From Candidatus Coatesiibacteriota bacterium (GTDB lineage Bacteria; B130-G9), in assembly GCA_016929465.1 (NCBI GenBank), contig JAFGIT010000048.1:1-7917 (forward strand): a stretch of DNA of 7,917 nt, given 5' to 3'. Both the position numbers and the translations under genes were made by a program. Below the pieces are notes generated by a model. It was not told where the DNA came from and did no database searches. It saw nothing but the letters and a program-made list of their open reading frames with translations. This document shows positions 1-5,776 of the stretch, piece after piece. Each line of letters begins with the position of its first letter. The first letter of the stretch is position 1.

Positions 1-534
1 CGACCTATCTCCGGTAAATGAGGCCTGCCCATTCGAGCGATATAGAATCCCGGAGACGCCTGCCGGAGAATGGCCCGATTGAAGCGAGAGCACGAGATCC
101 CTGAGAGTGTATTCATATTCGCCCTTCATGACAAAATCGACATAGTCGTGGCATTCCAAAAATTCCGGCTCGAACATCACAGTGTGAATTCCGCAGAAGA
201 TGATCTTCGCCTCTGGACAGTCAATGCGCACTTTTTTGGCACAAGCCAGATCGACATCTATCGATATTGTAGAGACCTCGAGAACGACCACATCCGGATG
301 GAACTCGCGCATTCGACGGTGGAATTCATCTACCGTCATCTTCTCAGCGACGCCGTCGATTAGAAGGACATCGACATTGTCCAATCGCTCGAGGACCGCG
401 GCGGAATAAGCGAGGAAGAACGGGAAGGGCATGTATTTGCTGCTGTTCGGCTGGAAATGAGGCCATCTGGAGCCTGCCCGAACACCGTAGAAGCCCTCCT
501 TGTACCAGGGCGAGTTCCCGAGAAAAACCCTCAA
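1..534 (-). CDS. B12-binding radical SAM protein, paralog 2 (N-terminal part, runs off window)
   Basis: The visible 178 codons hold the N-terminal cobalamin-binding-like (Rossmann) domain of a class B radical SAM enzyme; the SAM domain with its CxxxCxxC lies outside the window. It opens with VFLGNSPW, then RAGSRWPHF (residues 19-27), YMPFPFFLAYSAAVLER (34-50), STISIDVDLACAK (88-100) and MKGEYEYT (136-143). By hand alignment about 120 of 178 residues match the complete paralog at 661-2151 with one single-residue gap, so this is a tandem duplicate. The start is a TTG at 534: a stop lies in frame eight codons upstream, no ATG or GTG fits, and GGGAG sits 7 nt upstream. The classical DxHxxG cobalamin motif is not seen. 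It is probably co-transcribed with its paralog, 126 bp away. Reaction and substrate are unknown. The alternative is a general Elp3/MiaB-fold radical SAM protein, but the paralog supports class B. Confidence 0.85.
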   Translation of the reverse strand, partial: MRVFLGNSPWYKEGFYGVRAGSRWPHFQPNSSKYMPFPFFLAYSAAVLERLDNVDVLLIDGVAEKMTVDEFHRRMREFHPDVVVLEVSTISIDVDLACAKKVRIDCPEAKIIFCGIHTVMFEPEFLECHDYVDFVMKGEYEYTLRDLVLSLQSGHSPAGVSGILYRSNGQASFTGDRS

Positions 535-541
535 TTCCCTT

Positions 542-546
542 CTCCC
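542..546 (-). promoter_or_regulatory. Ribosome binding site deciding the TTG start of paralog 2
   Basis: The minus strand reads GGGAG followed by 7 nt (AAGGGAA) and then TTG. This, with an in-frame TGA just upstream and alignment to the paralog's first residues, fixes the non-ATG start. Confidence 0.6.
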
Positions 547-547
547 A

Positions 548-664
548 TCAGACTCTCAGGTGATTCCGCTCGATGTATATCCGTGTATCAGTTTGCCTTT
601 GAGCCAGAAGGCCGCCTTCCATCCGCGCCCGATTGTGTCGCGGCCGCTCCAATTCCAACATCAT
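548..664 (-). CDS. Possible 38-residue ORF between the two radical SAM genes
   Basis: An ATG overlaps the stop codon of the 661-2151 gene (ATGA) and opens a frame of 38 codons that closes 13 bp before the TTG of the next gene. The product would be arginine-rich and hydrophilic (starts MMLELERPRH), with no recognisable motif, signal or membrane segment. The coupled start is the only argument for it. It has no ribosome binding site of its own, and the frame may simply be open by chance in the 126-bp spacer. I do not recognise it and would not annotate it firmly. Confidence 0.13.
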   Translation of the reverse strand: MMLELERPRHNRARMEGGLLAQRQTDTRIYIERNHLRV

Positions 665-2151
665 GTGGTGCAGCAGTCGCAGGATTCCTTTGCCTGCTTC
701 GCCCTCCTCATCCTGCGGCGGAGTTTCTTCATGAAAAGGCGGGGATGGGCGATGTGTCTCTTGACCCTGTTGCCGAACTTCACGAACTCAGCTCGCCGCT
801 CGCATACGTGCTTCTCCCACAGCTCGTTCGCTTTTCTGAGCGCTGCCTCCAGGTCCTCTTTCTCGAGAGTGTCGGTCTTTATGACCGCGACGTTATACCC
901 GTCATACTCGGCATAGTTCCTGGATAAAAGGTGCCCTTCCTTTTCGACCCGCTTGAAGAACTTGCTTCCCGGCCAGGGGGTCACTATCGAGAACTGAAGC
1001 GAGTCCGGGCTGAGCGACAGCGCGAGATCGATCGTCTTGTCCATTGTCTCCTTGGTCTCTCCAGGGAGGCCGAACATGAAGGTGAGATGCACCCAGATGC
1101 CCATGCTCTTGGTCAGTTTGACCATCTCCTGCACCTTCTCAAGCTTCAGGGCCTTGCCGGAATTGTTGACTATCTCCTGAGTCGCGTTCTCGACCCCGTA
1201 CTTGAGCGCTTCGAGGCCTGCACCCTCCAGCGCCCGGAGCATCTCCTCGTCCATGGTATCTGCCCTGGCCATGATCGCCCACGGGACCTTCATCCGTCGC
1301 CTTTTGATCTCGGAACATATCTTGAGAATCCGCTCTTTGCCGATGTTGAAGGTGTCATCGTCGAAATAAACCGACTTGAAGCCTTCCTCCTTGATGAGGT
1401 GCTCCATCTCATCCACGACATCGATGGGACTCCTGACCCTGTATTTGCTGCCGCCGTACATGATCTGCGGCCACGCGCAATATACGCAGCCGTAGGGGCA
1501 GCCGCGTGAGGCCCACATCTGCACGCTCGGCCTCGGTATCTCCCCCGGGGTGTCGCAATACCTATCCATGGGGAGATGGTGCCTGGCAGGCCAGGGGAGC
1601 TCGTCTATGTTCTCGATAAGCGGCCTATCGCCGGTGAATACGACCTTACCATTCGAACGGAATAGGAGCCCTGCAACGTCGTCGGGCGATTTGCCCTCCT
1701 TCAACGCCGCTGCAAGGTCGCGCACAGTATATTCATACTCACCCTTCATGGCGAAGTCGACGCAATCGTGATTCTCGAGGAATGCGGGATCGAACATCTC
1801 GGTATGGACGCCGCAAAAGGCTATCTTGGCATCGGGGCAAAGCTCTCTGACGCTCTTCGCGCAAGCGAGGTCAACATCAATCGAGATCGTCGATATCTCG
1901 AGGATTACGAGCTCCGGAGAGAACTCCTTCACCCGCTTCAAAAACTCGTCATTCGAGATACCCTCGGCGATGCCGTCAACGAGCTTGACTTCGTGCCCTT
2001 CCCGCTCCAAAACGGCAGCTGAATAGGCCAGGAAGAATGGGAATGGCATGTAATCCGTGTCATCTCTCTCGAAATGAGGCCACCTCGAGCCGGCACGGAC
2101 CCCGTAGAAGCCCTTCTTCCGCCAGGGCGAGTTACCGAGAAAAACCTTCAA
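661..2151 (-). CDS. B12-binding domain radical SAM protein, paralog 1 (complete)
   Basis: This 496-residue protein has the class B radical SAM layout. Residues 1-180 form a cobalamin-binding-like Rossmann domain (VFLGNSPW at 3-10, FFLAYSAAVLER at 39-50, FCGVHTEMF at 112-120). Residues 205-430 form the radical SAM TIM barrel with the iron-sulfur motif CPYGCVYC (Cys218, Cys222, Cys225), the FDDDTF strand (263-268), KYGVENA (317-323) and FGLPGET (360-366). The family cleaves SAM to a 5'-deoxyadenosyl radical, and many members methylate unreactive carbon or phosphorus centres through methylcobalamin. The substrate here is unknown. No DxHxxG histidine is seen, so base-off B12 binding is uncertain. 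The C-terminus is basic (KKLRRRMRRAK, 475-485) and ends in CDCCTT, an unusual cysteine cluster. The start is TTG, with AGGAGG 8 nt upstream. It follows the metallo-hydrolase gene by 20 bp and precedes its own paralog, so it is the middle gene of an operon. Confidence 0.93.
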   Translation of the reverse strand: MKVFLGNSPWRKKGFYGVRAGSRWPHFERDDTDYMPFPFFLAYSAAVLEREGHEVKLVDGIAEGISNDEFLKRVKEFSPELVILEISTISIDVDLACAKSVRELCPDAKIAFCGVHTEMFDPAFLENHDCVDFAMKGEYEYTVRDLAAALKEGKSPDDVAGLLFRSNGKVVFTGDRPLIENIDELPWPARHHLPMDRYCDTPGEIPRPSVQMWASRGCPYGCVYCAWPQIMYGGSKYRVRSPIDVVDEMEHLIKEEGFKSVYFDDDTFNIGKERILKICSEIKRRRMKVPWAIMARADTMDEEMLRALEGAGLEALKYGVENATQEIVNNSGKALKLEKVQEMVKLTKSMGIWVHLTFMFGLPGETKETMDKTIDLALSLSPDSLQFSIVTPWPGSKFFKRVEKEGHLLSRNYAEYDGYNVAVIKTDTLEKEDLEAALRKANELWEKHVCERRAEFVKFGNRVKRHIAHPRLFMKKLRRRMRRAKQAKESCDCCTT

Positions 2152-2159
2152 CTTAATCT

Positions 2160-2165
2160 CCTCCT
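2160..2165 (-). promoter_or_regulatory. Strong ribosome binding site for the TTG-started radical SAM gene
   Basis: A perfect AGGAGG on the minus strand, 8 nt before the TTG at 2151, in the 20-bp gap after the metallo-hydrolase stop. It compensates for the weak start codon and supports this start. Confidence 0.75.
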
Positions 2166-2171
2166 GAAATT

Positions 2172-2975
2172 CTATATATTTTCGCTGGTTCGATTGTCAC
2201 CGGATCCCTCATGCGAAAACTCCTGCAGATCGTGTGCCGCATCGATCGGGCCATCGAACTCGCGGGCGGCCTCCCTCAGGCAATCGGCAACATCATAGCC
2301 CGCGAAGTGCAGCAGAATCAGTCTCTTGACCGCAGCCTTTCTGGCTACAACGGCCGCCTCTCTTGCGCTCGAATGTCCGAATTTGAGCTCCGAACCTCCA
2401 TCCATACACGAGGTGCTATCGTGCAAGAGATAGTCCACACCTTTTGCCAACCGGACGAGATTCTCACACGGTCTCGTGTCCGAGGAATATGCCATCGAAA
2501 TGCCTGTCTTCCGCTCAACGAACTTCACTGCCAACGTCTCCGGACCATGCTCTACCGGAGTTGAAAAAATATGAACACTTGGGCTCTCGAAGAGCAAGTA
2601 ATTTTCTTCGATGGGTACAGAGATGAGATTCGAATACATCCGAAGGGTCTCCTCATCCCAGAGTGCGGACAGAATGCCGTGCGCCGCCGCCATCGCCTTG
2701 GCCGGTCCGAATATGCGCATTGGGAGTGCTCCTTGGCACCTGATCTTCCGCGCGTGGATAACCGCAGGAAGCCCGAAGATGTGGTCCGCGTGCGCGTGAG
2801 AGACAAAAACACCCGTCAGTTCCGAGACGCAGAATCCCAGTTTCGCCATCCTATGAACCGGGCTCCCGCCGCAATCAATCAGGAATAGCTCCTCTCCCGC
2901 GCTAATCAGGATCGAGGCATTGTCTCTCTCGGCTGTAGCCACCGCGGCGGAGGTCCCGAGTGTCCAGAATTTCAT
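2172..2975 (-). CDS. Metallo-beta-lactamase-fold hydrolase, RNase Z-like
   Basis: A 267-residue MBL-fold protein with the full zinc-ligand set: HAHADH (His60, His62, Asp64, His65), His143, Asp166 and His223 (LILLHFAG). The N-terminal GTSAAVAT and ERDNAS and the segment HSSAREAA (201-208) before the last histidine are typical of the RNase Z/ElaC branch. It is shorter than most bacterial RNase Z (about 300 residues), and I see no long flexible tRNA-binding arm, so it may be a phosphodiesterase or another hydrolase of this branch and not the tRNA 3'-end processing enzyme. No signal peptide, so cytoplasmic. The ATG at 2975 is chosen over one at 2993 because AGGGG lies 7 nt upstream and it starts directly at the first strand (KFWTLGTSA). 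It is the first gene of a probable operon with two radical SAM genes; the next gene starts 20 bp after its TAG stop. A link to their chemistry is inferred only from position. Confidence 0.88.
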   Translation of the reverse strand: MKFWTLGTSAAVATAERDNASILISAGEELFLIDCGGSPVHRMAKLGFCVSELTGVFVSHAHADHIFGLPAVIHARKIRCQGALPMRIFGPAKAMAAAHGILSALWDEETLRMYSNLISVPIEENYLLFESPSVHIFSTPVEHGPETLAVKFVERKTGISMAYSSDTRPCENLVRLAKGVDYLLHDSTSCMDGGSELKFGHSSAREAAVVARKAAVKRLILLHFAGYDVADCLREAAREFDGPIDAAHDLQEFSHEGSGDNRTSENI

Positions 2976-3000
2976 CAGTGTTCCCCTAATCATTGCCCGT

Positions 3001-3010
3001 GAGCCGGCTC
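3001..3010. repeat. 10-bp perfect palindrome in the metallo-hydrolase leader
   Basis: GAGCCGGCTC is its own reverse complement and lies 26 bp upstream of the ATG at 2975. It could be a protein site or a small hairpin, or chance in GC-rich DNA. Confidence 0.2.
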
Positions 3011-3137
3011 CTCAACGTCAATAGTTCCCACCTGTTTCGACTTTGTCGCGAAGGAGACCTTCAGAACGGACGCAAGATGCCGCCATATTCTGTGGCGAGC
3101 ATTCCCTTATTTTCGCTGCGCACTGTATCGACCTAAT

Positions 3138-3143
3138 ATTATA
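3138..3143 (-). promoter_or_regulatory. Candidate -10 element (TATAAT) of the metallo-hydrolase/radical SAM operon
   Basis: A perfect TATAAT on the minus strand sits just after the terminator of the upstream gene and about 160 bp before the metallo-hydrolase ATG, the natural place for a new transcription unit. No good -35 is found at 16-18 bp; that position falls in the terminator's C/U tract. A start near 3131 would give a leader of about 155 nt, in which I recognise no riboswitch class, only short inverted repeats (for example GAAGG-AGA-CCTTC at 3050-3062). Confidence 0.4.
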
Positions 3144-3150
3144 CATCGGA

Positions 3151-3190
3151 CAACAAAAAGAAAGAGGCGCCTCATACACTGAGACGCCTC
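3151..3190 (-). terminator. Rho-independent terminator after the winged-helix membrane protein gene
   Basis: On the minus strand GAGGCGTCTCA, loop GTGTA and TGAGGCGCCTC form an 11-bp stem with one G-U pair, immediately followed by the U-rich tract TTTCTTTTTGTTG. It lies 41 bp after the TAA at 3232. The plus strand has no U tract after the stem, so the signal works in one direction. It separates this gene from the operon below. Confidence 0.93.
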
Positions 3191-3231
3191 GTATCGTCGA
3201 ATTCGTTTGCTTGAAGGGTCTGCTTTGGGTC

Positions 3232-4389
3232 TTACTTCGGGATTGTCCTCGAGTATTCCACCCTAAGCTGATCGATAAGGGAGTTGATCGCCTCTTTGGT
3301 CTTCGCGATCTCAGCGTGTGTCATCTCGTCGTCAGTCATCTTGGCGATCGAGTCCAGATGGACGAGTGTTGTCTCGAGATCGGTGATCTGCTGATTGAAG
3401 TATGTGTTAAGGACCTTCAGATCGGCGAGCTTCACCTTGGCGTCCATATCCTTGTACATCCTGCCCATCGAGCTGTTGAGCGCTGTGGTCTTCTGATCGA
3501 TGCTCTCCCTCAAGGATGCAATCGAGTCCTGCGTGGACGCGCTGTCTCCCCAGGTCGTAAGCCATAGGATGATCGATATGATGGAGATCAAGATCGCAAG
3601 GCAAGCCATCCCCTTGCCGCTGCTCTGCTTTTGGGGCGGAGTATATGCCGGCCTTACAGGAGGTTTCGGCGGCGCGATCTTCGGCGGCTCTTTGATCTCC
3701 GGCTCCTTCTTCAATGGTGGCTTGTCTGCCGTTTCCGCCTTCTTGGCGGGCTCGATCGGCGGTTTTCCGGTCAGCATGTACACATCCTCCACCTTCTTCA
3801 TCTCGCCCGAATCGACGTGAGGCTTGAGGGCGGCAGCAAGCGTCTGCCTGGTCTGCTTCGTCTTCGTAGCGATGTCTGCTATGTTCATCCCCTTTGGCGA
3901 GGCCTTCAGCATCGCCTGCACTTCCGCGAATATCTTATCTCGCCCGGCGTCGGGTGCTTTGGCCTTCGCGCCCTTGATGCAATATACGATTCTGTCTTTG
4001 ACTTCGAGCTTCTCGATCTTGCCTTCCTTGATCAGCTCCGAGGCAATGAAGGTCAGCTTCGACGGGGAGATATTGAGCGCTTTTGCGAGCTCAACGGTCC
4101 GCAGCCCATCGGCGGTTTTGTCCAATTTCTCGACCAGCGCAACTCTCAGTTTACTGGCCTCGGCCGGGGTCACCTTCGCTTTTTTCTTACTGGAAGAAGA
4201 CGTCTTTTTCACGGAGGCGGCAGGTGCTGGCTTGGCCGGGGGAGTTGCCTTCACGACCGGCGAGGCCGGCTTCGAAAGCGAAGGAGGACTCTGCGGAGCC
4301 CCGCCAGAAAGGGGTGGTGTTGCGGGCTTGTCGGCCGGCTTGACGGGTTCTGGTAGAGGGCCTTTCGGGTCCATTGGTTTGTTCTCCAT
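3232..4389 (-). CDS. Membrane-anchored protein with tandem winged-helix-like domains and a coiled-coil tail
   Basis: I recognise no named family. The 385-residue protein shows five zones: a disordered Pro/Lys/Ala/Ser-rich N-terminus (1-75, ending SSSSKKKAK, histone-H1-like in composition); a winged-helix-like domain (about 78-140, GLRTVELAKALNISPSKLTFIASELIKEG pattern read in pieces, ending in a strand YCIKG); a second one (about 150-208, GMNIADIATKTKQTRQTL, ending YMLTGKP); a proline/lysine linker (209-258); one membrane helix (about 260-279, ACLAILISIISIILWL); and a polar helical tail (283-380) that looks like a coiled coil. Positive residues before the helix predict N-terminus inside and tail outside. 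This suggests a membrane-bound DNA-binding or signalling protein, or a scaffold, but DNA binding is unproven. ATG 4389 is preferred over ATG 4440 because GGAG lies 8 nt upstream, while 4440 abuts an inverted repeat and lacks a ribosome binding site. The gene stands alone between lpxB and a terminator. Confidence 0.8.
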   Translation of the reverse strand: MENKPMDPKGPLPEPVKPADKPATPPLSGGAPQSPPSLSKPASPVVKATPPAKPAPAASVKKTSSSSKKKAKVTPAEASKLRVALVEKLDKTADGLRTVELAKALNISPSKLTFIASELIKEGKIEKLEVKDRIVYCIKGAKAKAPDAGRDKIFAEVQAMLKASPKGMNIADIATKTKQTRQTLAAALKPHVDSGEMKKVEDVYMLTGKPPIEPAKKAETADKPPLKKEPEIKEPPKIAPPKPPVRPAYTPPQKQSSGKGMACLAILISIISIILWLTTWGDSASTQDSIASLRESIDQKTTALNSSMGRMYKDMDAKVKLADLKVLNTYFNQQITDLETTLVHLDSIAKMTDDEMTHAEIAKTKEAINSLIDQLRVEYSRTIPK

Positions 4390-4443
4390 AGTCACTGCTC
4401 CATGTTTGTAGGGAAAGATATGCTTTGTCCCCATACTCATCGT

Positions 4444-4464
4444 TTAAGATCCAGAAGATCTTAA
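4444..4464 (-). promoter_or_regulatory. Perfect inverted repeat overlapping a candidate -10, possible operator
   Basis: TTAAGATC and GATCTTAA form perfect 8-bp arms around a 5-nt spacer. On the minus strand a weak promoter reads TTGATC, 16 bp, TAAGAT, whose -10 (4458-4463) lies inside the repeat. A start near 4451 would give a leader of about 60 nt to ATG 4389. The symmetry fits a dimeric repressor site; an RNA hairpin is the alternative. Autoregulation by the winged-helix protein is only a guess. Confidence 0.35.
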
Positions 4465-4582
4465 CCGCTCAACCGAATAGATCAAGGGGATTTCTTCCCT
4501 TCCGACCACGCATGATTGCCCCCGCGGCTTCTACCCCAGGCGCTAATTCGTCCGTCCGGGATCAAGGAGAGGCGGCGGGTAG

Positions 4583-4600
4583 TCACACGCTCGCGTGTGA
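4583..4600. repeat. Hairpin across the lpxB stop codon
   Basis: TCACACG, a 4-nt loop (CTCG) and CGTGTGA form a perfect 7-bp stem including the TGA stop of lpxB. No U tract follows on the minus strand, so it is not a classic Rho-independent terminator. It could protect the 3' end or attenuate readthrough. It could also be chance. Confidence 0.3.
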
Positions 4601-5776
4601 GGAGCGAACAGAATCAAGAAACTCCGAGACCGCCGCGGCGGCCCGCTTCGAAGCGCCGCGCTCCCCCAATAGGTCCGTCACACTTTTCAAGTCCTGCTTC
4701 TGTCGCACCCGTGCTCCCTCGTCTCTCAATAGCGCCAGAGTCCGCTCCGCAAGCCCAGATGGTGTCAGCTCGTTCTGCAAGAGCTCCGGCACGATCTCCC
4801 TGCCAGCGATGATGTTAGGGAGTGCCACATGCGATACCCTTACGAGTACCCTCCCAAGAAGGTACGTCGCGGGTGATACTCGGTAGCCCACGACCATGGG
4901 AACACCGAGTATGGCCGCCTCCAATGTAGCGGTCCCGGATGCAACCATGGCGACGTCAGATGCGTTCAGCGCGTTGTAGGTCTTCCCCTGAACTACTGTG
5001 ACATGCGGGTGGTCTGCGATCATCTCCCCGATACTCCCACGCTCAATTGTATCGGCAAGGGCAAGGATGACATGGGGCGACAATGGACCCGATTCCTCTG
5101 TAACCAACCGGGCGGCCTCGAGAAACGGGGGGAGCAGATTCTCGATCTCGCTCGAGCGGCTCCCGGGAAGGAGTAAGACGAGTCGCCTGGATGGGTCCAG
5201 ATTCAGCTCATCAAGGAACTCCCGCCTGCCCATACTCGGAGCTACAGTGTCCAGCAGCGGATGCCCCACAAACTCCACATCAAGACCAACTTCATCGTAT
5301 AACTGCTTCTCGAAACTGAAGAGAACCAATATCTTGTCAACTAGACGAGCGATCTTCTTGATCCGACCCGGACGCCAGGCCCACACCTGTGGGCTGATGT
5401 AATACAGAACGGGAATACCTGATCTGTGGGCGTGTCCTGCCAGCTTGAGATTGAACTCCGGATAATCGACGAAAAGCGCGGTCGTTATCTGACCGGACCT
5501 GATTATGTCAACCGCGCTTCGGTAAGCGGTGAGGACTCTCCGTAATTTCTTCAGGACCTCGAACACGCCAACGACCCCGAGCTCTTTCGCGTGGGCGATC
5601 AACTCGACGCCCTGCTCCTGCATGTTGTTCCCGCCGATTCCGACGAAGGAGATGCCCGGGTGGAGCGTCTTCAGCTCTTTGAGAAGAGATGCACAATGCA
5701 GATCGCTCGAGGCCTCACCCGCGATGACGAGCAGGCAAGGTGCGCCGTGCTCTCCGGGCTCAAGACTTGCTTTCAT
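4583..5776 (-). CDS. lpxB: Lipid-A-disaccharide synthase LpxB
   Basis: LpxB is a GT19 glycosyltransferase at the inner membrane's cytoplasmic face. It joins UDP-2,3-diacylglucosamine to 2,3-diacylglucosamine-1-phosphate (lipid X), giving the tetraacyl disaccharide 1-phosphate and UDP. Visible hallmarks, in residues from ATG 5776 (397 residues): LLVIAGEASSDLH (15-27), FVDYPEFNLKLA (102-113, with the Asp matching the catalytic Asp of the family), YYISPQVWAW (125-134), EFVGHPLLD (168-176), LLLPGSRSSEI (201-211) and ASGTATLEAA (279-288) near the nucleotide site. The usual SGD in the first motif is SSD here. The start overlaps the oxidoreductase gene by 17 bp, indicating translational coupling. 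A TTG at 5803 with AGGAG 4 nt upstream is a real alternative and would add nine residues; the ATG has a poor ribosome binding site. The family is certain; the start is not. Confidence 0.95.
   Translation of the reverse strand: MKASLEPGEHGAPCLLVIAGEASSDLHCASLLKELKTLHPGISFVGIGGNNMQEQGVELIAHAKELGVVGVFEVLKKLRRVLTAYRSAVDIIRSGQITTALFVDYPEFNLKLAGHAHRSGIPVLYYISPQVWAWRPGRIKKIARLVDKILVLFSFEKQLYDEVGLDVEFVGHPLLDTVAPSMGRREFLDELNLDPSRRLVLLLPGSRSSEIENLLPPFLEAARLVTEESGPLSPHVILALADTIERGSIGEMIADHPHVTVVQGKTYNALNASDVAMVASGTATLEAAILGVPMVVGYRVSPATYLLGRVLVRVSHVALPNIIAGREIVPELLQNELTPSGLAERTLALLRDEGARVRQKQDLKSVTDLLGERGASKRAAAAVSEFLDSVRSSHASV

Noticed and set aside
548-664. Firm small gene between the radical SAM paralogs
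   Set aside because: Only the ATGA overlap supports it; no ribosome binding site, no motif, and a short frame can be open by chance. Kept as a low-confidence entry.
457-1509. Long open frames on the plus strand opposite the radical SAM genes
   Set aside because: They lie antisense to a gene with clear motifs and codon bias, show no recognisable domains, and are explained by the base composition of the coding strand.
2994-3137. Cobalamin riboswitch before the radical SAM operon
   Set aside because: No B12-box-like sequence or matching stem pattern was seen by eye in the leader.
3500-4411. Long plus-strand frames opposite the winged-helix gene, including glycine-rich hydrophobic stretches
   Set aside because: The hydrophobic and glycine-rich look is the reverse reading of Pro/Lys/Ala-rich codons; the minus strand has the ribosome binding site and the terminator.
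4390-4440. Start of the winged-helix protein at 4440
   Set aside because: No ribosome binding site; the inverted repeat ends 4 bp before it. ATG 4389 has GGAG at 8 nt. It is not fully excluded.
4583-4600. Terminator of the lipid A operon
   Set aside because: The hairpin has a short stem and no U tract after it, so I listed it only as a repeat.
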